Below, one piece after another: positions 36,101 to 49,028 of a stretch of DNA of 64,000 nucleotides; positions within the stretch are counted from its first letter, which is position 1, and the number at the start of each line of letters is the position of its first letter. Location: the NCBI GenBank assembly GCA_000711775.1, contig ARYC01001231.1, forward strand, positions 1-64,000, read 5' to 3'. The stretch comes from Oxytricha trifallax (lineage: Eukaryota; Ciliophora; Spirotrichea; Sporadotrichida; Oxytrichidae). The position numbers and the translations under genes are program-made. A model generated the notes under the pieces. The model searched no databases, was not told the origin of the DNA, and saw only the letters and a program-made list of their open reading frames with translations.

Positions 36101-37945
36101 AAAATTAATTGGGAAAATTAATTATAATAATATAATTTATTGTATATTTCTACCTTCAATTTTCTAGAAGATCTTAAGTTATATTTAAAAAAATAGGTAC
36201 TAAATAAATCTTTTCTATATTTGTTTATATTTTATTATGTTTTAATTTAATAAAATTTTAGAAAGGAAGATTAATTATAATTAAGGACGATTAAAAAATG
36301 CCTTATTTAATTTCATAGTGATGTATCGAAAAAAGTAATCAGAAATAAATGATCATGAATTAATAAACTATTTTAATAAGAAACTCTTTTATCATTTATT
36401 TATTCCAGCTATAATATAAACACTATTTAGTAATATAATAACAGAAATTACGAATAATACCGTTCAATTTAACAGTCTGCCACTTAATTAAAATTTTAGG
36501 GCATTAATATATAAAAATTACTAATATAATTTAACAAATTTTGAAGAATTAATTTTAAACCCTAAATCTCATTAGAACCATTTTTAAGATAATCATCATA
36601 AATAACGAATAAAACTTTTATAATTATAATTTAAACATTAATTTTAAAATAAAAAAGTTATAAATTAGCTTTATATTTTAATAGTCGTTAAGATAATACT
36701 TACCATGGGCTATCCAAATTATTTTTTCCTTTTTGTCCATTAATAATTTAACTAATTCGTATTGGAGAAATAACAGGAAATTTTTAAAATTATTTGTAAG
36801 ACCAGCAAAAAATTTTGATTTATTCGACTAATAATATTTTATTATTAGAAATATTTTTTCTTACTTTTTTAATAGAAATCATCATGAATAATTAAAATCA
36901 ATAATAAACTCTTTACTAAAAGCTAAGCAGACATAACCCCTCTGTAAGCCTTCCTATAACCCGTAAATCTTCGTAAAATCGCAAAAATTAGTCAACTCTT
37001 GACTTATCACACTCTCAACTTCATTAGAAAGATGATAAACACTAGTTAAAGCAACAAAGAAATCAATATATCTAGAAATACTAAAATAATGTCAATTTAT
37101 AACCTTGCTCTATTTTTTAAGATCTAAATGATGTTTAGGTTTATTAATAAGACAACCAACTTTATTAAATTAGTGTTTTTAATATTGATACTATGTAATT
37201 TTATCATATCATAATTAACGATATAATTCAACAAATAAATAAACAGGTATCATATAAATATCCTTGAATATGATTTACCATCAAATTTAATATATTTTTA
37301 CATCTTCAAAAAATTTCCCAATACTTTAACTTTCCATTTCATTCAATTTATGCAATAATTGCTAAAATATCATATTTTTATCCCATAATTATTAAATAAC
37401 AGCTTCAAATCATATATTTATAGCTGTTACATTTTCAATTGTAATGGAAGGTCACACACTTATAAGATTTTCTCGCAATTATTCTTAAATAAGTTTAGTC
37501 GAGAAAAAAAAACATCATTATTTATTTTTAACTTTCCCTTATTTAATAAGAAAACCAACAGAAAAACTTAATTTTTTAAGATTAATAAGCAAAATTTTCA
37601 TAAAACAAAGGACAGTTCAACAATAAAGATAACAAATTAAGTCAATATTTAAGCTAAAATACTTAATAAATAGGGCATCTACTTTAAAAAGTTATAGTTA
37701 TCTTTATATATTTTATAAAATATTTGTAATATTTAAAATACCATAATGATTTTTTAATTTAAGCTTTTAGAAAAGGAATATTTGGTATATTTTTATAATT
37801 TAAAGAAGATAGTGAAAATAAGTCAAATAAAAGAGGAGGTATATAATAAAAAAATTAAATCATAAGAAAAATTGATTTAAATTAGTTGTCTTTAAAGTTG
37901 ATTAACGAGACTCATGGATTTAGGCATATTGATGATAATAACAAC
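36101..37945. other. AT-rich region with one weak coding-like patch
   Basis: Mostly AT-rich. A plus-strand stretch at about 36,900-37,130 reads without TGA as a polar peptide (PVNLRKIAKISQLLTYHTLN within it) and may be an orphan MDS, but no neighbour or family supports it. Confidence 0.35.
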
Positions 37946-39117
37946 ATGAGCAATATATTGCAGTATGAAGTCCCTGATGTCAAGCCTAGTTTTGAATATC
38001 ATGTAAGAACTAAAATCTGTAAAATTATTTTATAGGAATAACAGTAATATATTAAGGACAATGGCTAGAAATTTGATATCAGCAAGAATCTATATCCATC
38101 TTTAGTTGGCTAAAAACTAAACAAAGAGTAAGATATATAGTTAATATAATATTTTTTCATAGTGGTCTAATACCTGGAAAGATTGTGGATTCGTGCTTTC
38201 AAGACATCTTGAGCCAAGACCCCTTCATATATGTTCACAACAAAAGAAACGCTCTTCAAGCCAGAAAAAAGCATGAAACTTAGAAGCAAGCTAATTAAAG
38301 ATCTATGCTATCAAATCCTAATGTTATTAATAAGGAACCTAGGAGAGTCACTTTGGTACACTAAAGTAAATTTGAGGAGCTAGAAGTAAGAAAGGATAAG
38401 GCTGCGGGGGCTTGGTTGGCGTGTATGAACTAAGAGTATGAGCATAAAATGAACAATGAAGAGAAGCGATATCAATGGGAAATTTAAAGATTGGATGCAA
38501 TGAGGGCCAAACAAGATTATCAATTTAAACTTTAACAACAGTTTAACTAGTAATAGAAAATACAACAGACAATGGCTTCATTTATTAATTCACCACTAAT
38601 GAGAGATGATAGAAATATCAATACCTAGACTATAAGTGAGAAATGTTATTAATCTGCACCCTCATCTCCGATCTAAATATAACGTACTTATACCTAGAAC
38701 AAACTTGAAAGCAATCATTCATAACACATTTCTGGTGCGAATACAAATTACACGACCCCTTAATCCTATTCATTCTCAGCGTTGGCAAACAAACGCCAGT
38801 CTCTAAATTTATCAAAATCACAATCAGGATCGAAAGCTCAATTCCCCAAATCAACTAATCAAAACAGCTTTGCTAATTCACAATAGTAAACAAACTCTAA
38901 AGCATATTAAACTGCCAGCTTCAACTCCATGAACTCATCCGTATCGTAAAGACTTTTCTCAAAGAATAGAAATTCTATAATATCCAATCCAAATTAAGTT
39001 TAAAATTACTATGCTGACAGTAGTAACGGAAATATTTAGAGAGGCCAAAAATAGAAGGGAGCTGGTTCTTTGTCTAAAACATAATTCAACCAAAGAAGAA
39101 GGACAGTTTAACTTTGA
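37946..39117 (+). CDS. Unrecognised protein with Gln-rich coiled coil and Ser/Asn-rich tail
   Basis: Start ATG 37,946, stop TGA 39,115-39,117, with two short introns at 38,003-38,035 and 38,128-38,162 whose removal keeps the frame. The N-terminal part includes PGKIVDSCFQDILSQDPFIY. The middle (about 38,380-38,570) is a strongly charged, Gln-rich predicted coiled coil (EHKMNNEEKRYQWEIQRLDA). The C-terminal third is low-complexity Ser/Asn/Gln with scattered basic residues, ending in RRRTVQL. No signal peptide, membrane segment or known domain is seen. The frame may extend upstream of the chosen ATG. Unlike CLU, segments are linear and no IES was needed. Confidence 0.7.
38003..38035 (+). other. 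33-nt intron
   Basis: GTAAGAAC...TTTATAG; joins FEYH to EQQQYIKDN in frame. Confidence 0.75.
38128..38162 (+). other. 35-nt intron
   Basis: GTAAGATA...TTCATAG; joins QKLNK to DGLIPGKIVD in frame. Confidence 0.75.
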
Positions 39118-39331
39118 TAATTAATGTTTCACACAAAAAATATGTTAGATTAGCTTTAAAGCTAACTCTATCACCTAGATTTGTCTATTTAAGATTTTAA
39201 TTTTTTGCATTTCCATTATAAATTAAGTAAAATCAATCATAAATATTGATTTTCAATATTCATCAATGCTTGTAATGGCTGTAGTTTATTCTTAATTCTT
39301 AGATTACTTCTATTAGAATTATTTTTAAAAC

Positions 39332-42295
39332 ATGGAATAATCACAATTGACTTCAGCTCAACTTTAAGCAGCTTTCGATGCTAAGTTAAAGCTTACAAAA
39401 CTAGAAAATACCACTTATTGTGAAATTTTCAATGCATATTGCAAACCTCATGAGTTCAGGAAGGATAAGGTAAGTTCATTGTAATTTCTTAGGTTAGCTT
39501 TAAATCAAAAATAGAGAAATAACTACTGTAATATAATACGCTTTATAGATGATCATTACTCCAGATAATGTGAAATTAGTTTTTAATCAGTCGGGATTGA
39601 GTAGCTACATCTTAATGCAAGTAAGTTATATAAAAACAAATATGAGATTCATGACATAAAATATTCTTGTAGGTTTACAACATGGTCACAGATGGAAGCA
39701 AAGAATACTTGGAGAAGAACTAATTCTTGAAAGCTTTGAAATTAATAGCTATTTATCAGTAATATAAGGGTTTTGATCGAGTTGTGGAATTGATTGGTAC
39801 GAGTAAAGTAAAACTTTAAGTCATAAAAAAATATCTTAAACTATTAAACTATTATTTCATTAGTAAATTGACAATTTTTATTTCTTAAAACTGGTTAATC
39901 TATAAAATCCAAGTGAGGATGAAGACGAGCAATAATAGTCAATTTATGATGGCGGTCAATCTTTTTATGAAGGAAATTAATCAATAATGAATGATTGTAG
40001 TGGGTACCTGGACCCCAACTAAAGCTTAAATTATAATAGCACAAGTCAATAGTAGAATCAGCTTCCTCAATTAGATCCAAAATTGTTGGATGAGAAATAT
40101 ATTAGGAATATGTAGAAGCCAAAAATATCGATTGAGAGAAAAATTTCAGAGGACCCCTATAAATAAAAATAAGGTCAGAGTAAAATAGGTTATGATGATT
40201 ATAATATTGCTGTCAAAATTAAAATTATTAGGTTTAAAATTCAAATATAAAAATCTAAATTTTGTATTTAAAAATGCTAAATATTATGTAAAATTTTAAA
40301 TTAAAAATTTTATTCTTAAAGTAAATCTTAAGTATTATAAATTATATCTTACTTATTTAAATAAAAATTAAAATTTGCCAAAATTTTCAATTTTTTCCCA
40401 ATATTTTTAAAGTTACTAAGCTATTTTTACTTACTGCAGTATTTTAAGTTTTTTGCTTTTAAATGACCTCTATAATTCATTTAAATTTTTAGAATAATGA
40501 TTAAAGAAATTAACACCTATAATAACAATAGCCCAACAACCACAGTATAATGAATTTAGCAGGTAGTATAATCGAGGACCACCATCCACAGTACCAAGAA
40601 CCCTAATACTTTAAAACATTTGAGGAAGATTCGAAAGAGGCTTAACAAAATCAACAGAAATAGAGAAGTTTAAGTGGCTAATAGTTTAATGAAAACATTA
40701 ATTCGAATATTTCTGATCAAAACTACAAAGAATAAAAACTGTCGTTTGATATGAATTAAGGTAATATCAATATGAGTGGCATGCCTAGAGAAGATGACTA
40801 TTTTTCAAATTTAAACAAGATCACTCGAAATGATTGTGTGGAAGTAAGTTAAATTAAATATAATAAATTTTTAGGATGACTTGGACATTAAAATAACGAG
40901 CTAAGAACAAGTAGCCTCAGGGTACTTTGGAATGGGGTCCTACACTTAATATAAAATTGAATCGAGAGTAAGTCTTATGCACTATAAAAATTAACATAAA
41001 TTTAGTCTAAACTTCAGAATTACGATGAAAACAAGCTATACATTGCCTTCAGAAGATTCAGCGACTTTTAATGGCTCCATTCAGTCTTTTCTGAAAATGT
41101 TTTATATAAAGGTTTGATAATAGCTCCTCTCCCAGAAAAGAAGTTAATAGGAAATATGGATGCGGCATTTATCGAAAAACGTAGATCAGAGTTGGAAAAT
41201 TTCCTTCGAATGATTGCTTAGCATAATATTCTCAGATATGATTAGCATCTCAAAGCCTTTCTAACTTTGACTACTGATGAATTCCCTAACTATATGAGTA
41301 ATCCTACAAAGTTTGAGAAAGTATTAGGCTTGTATAAAGGATTGCCAAGTATCTAAAATTTGAGCCTAAGCGCTATCACTGATGCAGTATAGAATCAAAT
41401 TGTCTCCGTAAAAAACGATTTCTATGAATTGAATGAACCAAAGGAATTACATTTTGAAAATGCTTAAAATGCAAAGAAAGAGGAAGAGATTACTATAAAT
41501 CTTGAAATACTATTAAAGATAAGAAAATTAGCTCTCAAGTAAAAAGAAAAGTAAAAGCTTCAAGCATAATCTTTGGGAAAAGTAGGCGAAATCTTGTAGA
41601 AAATATATAATTTAGATAACACTACAATAAACTTGAGGGGTGGTGAGATTACTAACTAACTCGATAACCTAAACCTATAGTAGCAGCAAGAAATATATTT
41701 AGATGAAGATTACTAGGAGGAATAAAAAGCTTCGCCTTCGAGGACATAGGACTATGATCATTTGAATGTGATTAAGTCAGATTCATCAATTGTAAAACTT
41801 TTCAAAGATCTTTCAATTGTACAACATAACTTAAACCCCTTCGTCTGGTCTGAAGCTTACCTCTCTGAAAATGTTATGAAGTTGCAAGCAATCAAGAATT
41901 CATTCGCTGACCGTAAAATTAACATACGACAATATGTAAATAAGGTTGAACTAAGAGGCATTAAAATGTAAAAAATGAACTCTCCTTAAATTGCTATGGA
42001 TCACACTCTCAGATTTGATCTTAATAATGAGATTTAGAATATGAATAAGGAGCTTTCTGACTTGAAAAGAGCTATACTTTCAATGAATTCAAACATTGTC
42101 AAAGAATTAGACCTTATGGAATCAACTCGAGTTCCTCAACTTCGTAAACTTCTTTAACAATAAGGCACTTTACTATTCGATCTGTACAGTTAAAGCAGTG
42201 ATTCAGCATTATGCTTTGAGAGCATAAACAAAATTGAGTGGATTGATCTCATTAAGCTTATGAATGAAGTTTAAGCATCAACTGAGTAGTAGTGA
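39332..42295 (+). CDS. SNX8/Mvp1-like sorting nexin (EH-like, PX and BAR)
   Basis: Sorting nexins bind phosphoinositides through a PX domain and tubulate endosomal membranes through a BAR domain. The N-terminal part contains YNMVTDGSKEYLEKNQFLKA and LKLIAIYQ, resembling an EH-type module as in SNX8/Mvp1. A Gln/Ser/Asn-rich linker follows. The PX domain runs from about 40,875 (DDLDIKITSQEQVASGYFGM) through YIAFRRFSDFQWLHSVF to APLPEKKLIG. The remainder is helical BAR-like sequence (FFVWSEAY-type helix near 41,850; LSDLKRAILSMNSNIVKELD near 42,055) to TGA 42,293-42,295. Introns at 39,470-39,548, 39,621-39,672, 40,844-40,874 and 40,968-41,005 and one IES at 39,816-39,892 restore the frame. A junction near 40,230-40,550 remains frame-inconsistent. 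Confidence 0.8.
39816..39892 (+). other. IES in the sorting nexin gene, pointer TAAAACT
   Basis: TAAAACT at 39,809-39,815 and 39,886-39,892; removal joins GTSKVKL to VNLQNPSEDE in frame. Confidence 0.75.
40844..40874 (+). other. 31-nt intron in the sorting nexin gene
   Basis: GTAAGTTA...TTTTTAG; joins RNDCVE to DDLDIKI at the start of the PX domain. Confidence 0.75.
40968..41005 (+). other. 38-nt intron in the sorting nexin gene
   Basis: GTAAGTCT...AATTTAG; joins YKIESR to SKLQNYDENK inside the PX domain. Confidence 0.75.
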
Positions 42296-42578
42296 GACAA
42301 GCAATGAGTATGAGAATCAAATTCCTAAATAAGATATGTAACTATATAAAAATGTGTGTACCAATGTGTTTTCGCAAGGACTGTTTTAAGTGAATTCTAT
42401 TGTTTGAGTTATTAAGCTTAAAGATTAAAAACAAATTATAATAAAAACGATGTCTTTAATAATCTTTAAAACATTATATCATTTATTAAGCACCATTTAT
42501 CTAATAAGTTTCATTAAATAATCTGATTATAAAATATAATTGAATATTCTATTGAATTAAAATAACAAAGCAAAAGAT

Positions 42579-42610
42579 ATGGGTGGTTGTTGCCAATCTA
42601 GAGATATTTA
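42579..42610 (+). other. Possible orphan first MDS (MGGCCQSRD)
   Basis: An ATG followed by MGGCCQSRDI, a typical N-myristoylation/palmitoylation start, after which AT-rich DNA resumes. It may be the first MDS of a gene whose remainder lies elsewhere, or chance. No pointer partner was found in this window. Confidence 0.3.
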
Positions 42611-42994
42611 TCATATAAATTATTTATTTAGATTAAATAAAAGTTATTTTTATAAGAAAAAATAAATAAAAAATAATATAAATAATAAAACAAATATATT
42701 TATTGAATTATTTTATTACTATTTAAATTATCTTTGACTTAAGAAAGATATATAATAATCATTATTTAAATCATAATATAATAGAGATCTATATTAAGTA
42801 TTAAAACACTAATGTTATTTCCAATTTCTGAAATTATTATGTCCTATTTTCCCTAACTAAAAAATAATGTTATCAACTAAAGCTTTGATTGTACAATAAT
42901 TAAATTGTTAAGATAAATATTTACAAATAATTACTCTAAAAATAATATCATAAATTTACTGATTGACAGAGGTTATGGATTTTAAACCATTTCC

Positions 42995-44834
42995 ATGCAA
43001 GAGGGTAAAGTTATTCAAGAACAGTTTGCTGGCCAGGGCCAAGAGCATGTTTTCAGTTTTTATGATAAACTTGACTTCAATGAAAAGTAGCATTTATTGA
43101 GAGATGCATCTCAGCTTGATTAACTATATTTAAATGAACTCTAATACTCTAATAGTATACTTTTTAATGAGATATATTTTATATTTTAAAGTTGATGTTG
43201 AACAAATCAATCATTTGTACGAGTCATTAATTAAAAATGGAGAGGATCCTTCAGCACATAAAGGTCCAGGAAAGCTAGAGTCAATTGAGTAAAATCTTGT
43301 GTCTGATAGATCTAAGCTCTCAGAAAAGGAAGTTTAAACTAAAAGAATTTTATGTATAATACAATTTGATTTCTGATCAGATAAAGTTGAAGAATTGAGA
43401 CAACTAGGATACGAGAAGATCAGATAGGGCAAGGTAGCAGTGGTGATTTTAGCGGGTGGCTAGGGCACTAGACTTGGTTCAGACAGACCAAAAGGTGAAT
43501 ACGATATCCAGATGCACAGTATGAAGAGCATCTTCCAGATCTTGACTGAGAGATTTATCAAAGCTTAAATGCTTGCTGCTGGAACTGACCAGGTTAGTGA
43601 TGATGTTCAGAAGTGCAAACTGCTTGTCATGACAAGTCCCATTAATCATCATGAAACTCAGAAGTTTTTAAATTTTGAATGTATTTTAGATTTTTACTCG
43701 TTTTTTAAGTAAAAAATTGATATATTTCCCCTAATTTTTAATAAAAAATAAAATGTTCTTCTTGTACAATGACTATTTCAGAGCAAATAGGGAAAATGTG
43801 ACATTTTTCTAATAATCGATGCTTCCAGCAATCACTCCAGAAGGTAAAATACTCATGGAAGAGCCCCATAAAATTGTTAATTCTCCTAATGGAAACGGTG
43901 CCTTCTTTGATGCTATTAACAAGAACCAGAAAGTCAAGTCTATTATTGAGGTTATTTAAATAGTTATTAATAATTAAATGTTAATTTTTTAAATGAGTGC
44001 ATTTATATTTTGGAGGGTGTGGAGTATGTGCAAGTGATAGGTGTAGACAATGTCTTGAATAAAGTACTTGATCCAGTCTATGTGGGTTTTGCAGTTAAAA
44101 ACAAGTTACAAGCTGCCATGAAAGCTCTACCCAAGAGAGATCCCAAAGAGCCAGTAGGTGTCGTTGTCAAGAAAGATGGCAAGTATGATATAGTTGAATA
44201 TTCAGAGCTATCGGAGGCCGATGCTAATAGACTTGATCCAAAGACCAAGGAGTTGAAGTTTATTCTGGGAAATATTCTTATCTTCATTCTTAAAGCGGAT
44301 AAGTTACTAGAATTATGCAATAATAGCGAAACTTTAAACAAGCTTTATCACAAGGCATTCAAGAAGGTCAACTATTGGGATTTCCAAAAGATGGAGTTAT
44401 AAAGGATTAATTACCTTTTTCAAGACATTTAATTAATTTAAATTTCATCTGCTGTTTATTCATTGAATTATAGTTAAGCCCACGACACCAAACGCTTACA
44501 AATTTGAGCTTTTTATCCACAACTTCCTTCCATTCTGCGATGCTGGAAAGTTTGGAGTTTTGCGTGTGAACCGTGAGGAGGAATTCGCTCCAGTCAAGAA
44601 CGCAGAGGGAAGTGAAGTGGACTCTCCAAACACAGCTAGAGACCTTATTTACAAATTGAACATTAAATATTTAAGAGAGGCAGGTGCTATAATTGAGAGA
44701 GACACAGCACAAATTGAAATCGATCATTTACTTACTTACGAGGGTGAGGGGTTGAAGGAATTGGTTGAGGGTTAGAAATACCCACCACCAAACTACATTA
44801 AAAGCAGTTTATTCTCAAAGGAGAACAAGTAAAG
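42995..44834 (+). CDS. UAP1: UDP-N-acetylglucosamine pyrophosphorylase, interrupted by IESs
   Basis: Catalyses UTP + GlcNAc-1-phosphate to UDP-GlcNAc + diphosphate, the cytosolic last step of the hexosamine pathway, feeding glycosylation and GPI-anchor synthesis. Blocks occur in linear family order: LYESLIKNGEDPSA; AVVILAGGQGTRLGSDRPKG (nucleotide-binding signature, about 43,437-43,496); KLLVMTSPINHHETQKFL; NGNGAFFDAI; GVDNVLNKVLDPVYVGFAVK (about 44,040-44,100); KFELFIHNFLPFCDAGKFGV (about 44,500-44,560); NREEEFAPVKNAEGSEVDSP. Gaps near 43,140-43,195, 43,340-43,385, 43,670-43,755, 43,955-44,015 and 44,400-44,475 are IESs or introns. The start is ATG 42,995 (MQEGKVIQEQ). No clean TGA closes the frame at the expected length, so the exact 3' end is uncertain. 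Confidence 0.9.
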
Positions 44835-45123
44835 TAATGATCTTACTCCTGTTGTCTCAAAATATAAAATATCTAAGAGATATTTATAAAATTGTATAGA
44901 AATAATTAATGTTATAAAAAATAATTTAAATTGTCTAATTTAATGCATAATGAATATTCTTAGAGTTAAACATGAAGAGATATCAAATTCTCATAATTTT
45001 TCATTTCAGATTTGGAATTTATTTAGTATATTAATTCTTATAATCAAGAATAATTTTAAATGAATTCCCAAAGTATATAATTAATATTTTGATTTATTAT
45101 TTGATATTTTTTGTTTAAAATAG

Positions 45124-48100
45124 ATGTAACAAAATTCGAACCCTTTCATTAGTTCTGCCTCCTAAGCAGCAAACCCTTTCAACTAATCTAAGCCATCTTC
45201 TACTAATGTTTTTGGTTAATCGAACAACTCAAACAACTATGGAAATTCTACCACTCAGCTCACAATTCACCAAAGTTTTGGTCTTCAGTAACCCCAAGCC
45301 ATTCCAGGAAACTAATTATTCTCTTCAAACAAATCTTTTAGTTATTCTGGTAGCAATTCTGTTGGGATGAACAGTATTAGTTAGCCAGCTCAGCAGCAAA
45401 ATTTCAATAAACTCTTTAGCTAGTCTAATATTCTTAGTGGAAATGTTTCAACTAATAGCTTCAGTACTGCTTAATTTGGTGGAAACACTTAATCTATGTT
45501 TAATACTAGTGCTTAAACTCAAGGAGGTTTCCCATCAGCTTAAAATAACAACAACTCATTATTTCCCAGAGGTAACGGCAGCAGCTTGGTCTCTCAATCT
45601 TCAAATATATAAACAGTAAATTCTGTTTCTAATTCTTCTTCATAAGTAAGCTCCCCATTCGCCTAGCTTAACAGTTAATCTCAATAGTAGAAATAAGTGC
45701 CATAGTAATAAATAGGCGGTATGTTTTCGAGTAATAACACAATTTAAACTCAATAAACTTCTGGTTCTGGTTTTAATCCATTTAATATGAACAAATCTAC
45801 ACCTTTCAGTCAAACATAAAGCTAAGGCTTCTTTAATTCTTAGCCTACAAATTAACTCTCATAAATTAATTCAAACCCAATAGCCTAACAATATACAAAT
45901 ACTGCCCAGAACTCTCAAACTAACAATATTTTTCAAAATTCTTTCTAAAATCAATAATAACAGTAGTAGCAGTAAAACTTGTCTTAAACTCAAAACTTTT
46001 CTTTTGGGACTAAAACTCCATCAATATTTGCTTAACAGATATAGTAATAAAAAGTAGATCAAGGACTTCAAAACACTTCAACTCTCCCAACTTCGACAAG
46101 CCTAGGTGCTAATAACAGTGCTAGTTTTTAATTTATTCAAGCTCAACAACCATCAGTAGGTTAACAAAATCAAAGCTTTAATGGTTCTTAGTCATACTTT
46201 GGAATGAGAAGCTTGGCTAACACATCTTATCAATAAACATAGAATGTGACTTTTCAGCAGTAAAATTAGTAAAACTTACAATAAATTCCTCAGCAAATTT
46301 CACAAATATCACAGGATGGTTTTAATTCTATAGATACCAGTCAATTTATATAAGTTCTCTCACTAGATGATCACTCTAAAACAGCATCTTCAGATGATCT
46401 TATAAAAACATTATAATATTTTAATGAATACAGTAAATAAAAAAATAAATACTAACTTCTAAAATAGAATATTGTTATATCATTTTTTTAAATCAAATCA
46501 GTTATTAAAATTTATTAAAAAAATAGAATAAGTTTAATTATAATTTTACAATATTTTATTCATCATTAAATAAAAATTAAATATTTATAACTCCTCTTAC
46601 AAAAATTAAATGATTTATTAGAGAATTTATGTGTTTCAATTGTCTACTTACACTTTAATTTTGTTTAATTAGGTTTATAGATTTAAACTCTCTTGAATTT
46701 ACAACTCAACCAGTTTCTTCATAGCCAAAATAATTCTCCCCTACTTTCACTAAATAAACAGACTTAAAATTCTCTGTTCTACAAACCTCTCAAATAAATC
46801 ACAGATCCTCAGGAGAAACTTGGAATTTAACAAGTTAGACAAAGAATCTCAAAATAGACTAAGACAAGAAGAGAAGTTGAGAAAATCATGAATGAGGAGA
46901 TTTAGAGGGAACTGCAAGAATTGGTGAGCAATATTCAGTCATGTCAGGAGTAAATCGATTGTATGAGTTAGAAACAGATTAAAGCTAATTAAATAAAGTA
47001 TAAAGGATTAAGGATTATATTATAATGCTAATAAAGAAATCAGGTAGATCAGATTGAGATTTGATGATTGTTAGAAGTTCTCTCAAACTTGTAAAATAGG
47101 GTTATAATAGGAATAGAATTAAGTTGAAAGATAAAAATACAAAATATTAAATAAGAGTATACAAAAAAATATTGGCCAAAATAGGTAAATAAATTAATCA
47201 TTATTTATGGCACTAAATGATATCTTTATATGAATTAATTAAAGTCTTTTATAATCAAATTCACAAATTATTCTGCTTTTAATTTTTTTTCTAGAATTCT
47301 ATTTAATTTTAAATACTTTTATATCTTCCATTCATTTAACTAAATTAAATTTATTTGTTTAAAGTCTTCATTTATTAAACCAATAAATGATAAAATTTCA
47401 GGTAGATTGAGAGAAGATAAAACTCCATATGAGTTCTTCAAGATGCTAAGATCAGCCTAAAATCAACGCCTATAATCATTGACTCAACTGATCGAATAAA
47501 TTAATAATTCAATGAATTCTAAATCCAAGAACTCCCTGCTCAACTCAACTTCAACAGAAAGTTCCACTCAGAAAATACACCAAGTCTTGAAGTTGTTATA
47601 TATTCAGCAACAAAACATAGCTTCTTAAGCTTTCGAATTAGATATTAGGACTAAGAAGTGCTCAATTTAGTTTAAAGAAAAGTTTGCTGAGAAACTATTA
47701 AGCTATAACACTATCGAGAAAGCTGAAAAGACTAGAATCATCTCTGTCTTACTTGAAGATTAAAATAATATCAAAGTAAATGAGTATGATCTGAATTCAG
47801 CAATTAAATTGATTTAGAATAAGAGGGTGAGTGAGGAACTTAGCAATCTATTTGGTACCAATCTATAGGTCAGTGACTCGTTTGGATTTAACAAGCAACT
47901 AGATAAATTTCAAACTCCCACATCTCAAGTTAATTCATTTGTTCTAGACTTGTTAGAGAGCTCAGCATCTCAGCACTTCAAAGAATTATAAGACAATTAA
48001 AATTCATCATTTGCATAGAAGCTCTTCAACACTAAAAAGAGGCATACTTATCTATAGTCACTCATGCAAAATTAATCTCCATATGATTTAAGTCACAACA

Positions 48101-48459
48101 GTTCTACTTCAAACTATAGGGACAAACTAAAGACCTCCTAATCCTTTAACTTTCACAATGAAATCATTCCAAAAAGACTTGACTTTGAAAATATTCCAGT
48201 TCAATAAAATAACCAAACTATGAATTCAAGAGTTTTTTCTAATACCAAGAGATTTGCACCTAGCAGAAGTTATAGAAATCATTAAGGTCAACAGAGTAAT
48301 ACTGATTAATTTAATTAAAACGAAAAATAGGGCAGATATTGTTTGAAACCAAGATATCCAAATATAGATATATTTGATGTAAAGATAAAGAAAAGAGATG
48401 ACAAGTTGTAATCAAGATAGACTAACAACTAATCTTTGATTCATATTATTTAATCATGA
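45124..48459 (+). CDS. FG-repeat nucleoporin-like protein
   Basis: Start ATG 45,124 (MQQNSNPFISS), stop TGA 48,457-48,459. The first about 430 residues are Ser/Asn/Gln/Thr-rich with scattered FG, NPF, GFNPF and SFG motifs, as in FG nucleoporins that fill the nuclear pore channel. About half its Gln codons are TAA/TAG. The second half is helical and charged: PQEKLGIQQVRQRISKQTKT, then ELQELVSNIQSCQEQIDCMS and a long coiled-coil-like stretch with LREDKTPYEFFKMLRSAQNQ. This layout (FG region then coiled coils) fits the Nup54/Nup62 class, but the match is by composition and layout only. AT-rich gaps at about 46,430-46,690 and 47,030-47,395 are probably IESs. The two halves could be separate genes. 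Confidence 0.65.
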
Positions 48460-49028
48460 GTTTTATTATATTCTATATCATCACTTACCTATAATCTTTG
48501 TTTAGCCGTGGTTATAAAGCTCTACAGAAAATTGTTCCTAGACAAAGAATATAATTAAATCCACTTTTTTGAATATACTTTTCCCTCAGATTACTACTAT
48601 TTTAAGCTTTTGATGTTACTTTCTTCAAATGAAGTTTATTTCTATTTTATTTCAAGAAAAATTTATTGAAACTCTTTTCCAAATTGTGCCTAAAATTGTC
48701 TCAAAATTAATTAATTTATCATAATTATAGAGAAGATAGTGATGCATTGAAATTTATTAATAAAGTAGATTTAATTGTATCATAATATATAAAACTAACT
48801 GCTCATTAAAATCACACAATCTTCTCACTGTATATTTCATTTATGCTTCATTGATTTACTGATAAACTTATTACTTTTTTCTTTTTCAGATTACTTATCT
48901 AGTTACTATAACTTAAATTATTGAATAATTTACAATTAAGGGTTTTGGGGGTTTCAACTTATGAAGTAGAATATTCTTATATAAATTAAATCAAAATAAC
49001 ATTACATTTGTTGCTGAGAGTCTGTGCT
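48460..49028. other. Convergent intergenic region
   Basis: AT-rich DNA between two genes that face each other. It contains an isolated GGGTTTTGGGGGTTT run at about 48,941-48,955. Confidence 0.5.

Noticed and set aside
44078..44341. 87-residue minus-strand ORF
   Set aside because: Shadow of the UAP1 coding strand, which has clear family motifs.
48941..48955. GGGTTTTGGGGGTTT, resembling the hypotrich telomere repeat (G4T4)
   Set aside because: A single imperfect unit with no repetition; not enough to call a telomere relic or a telomere-bearing transposon end.
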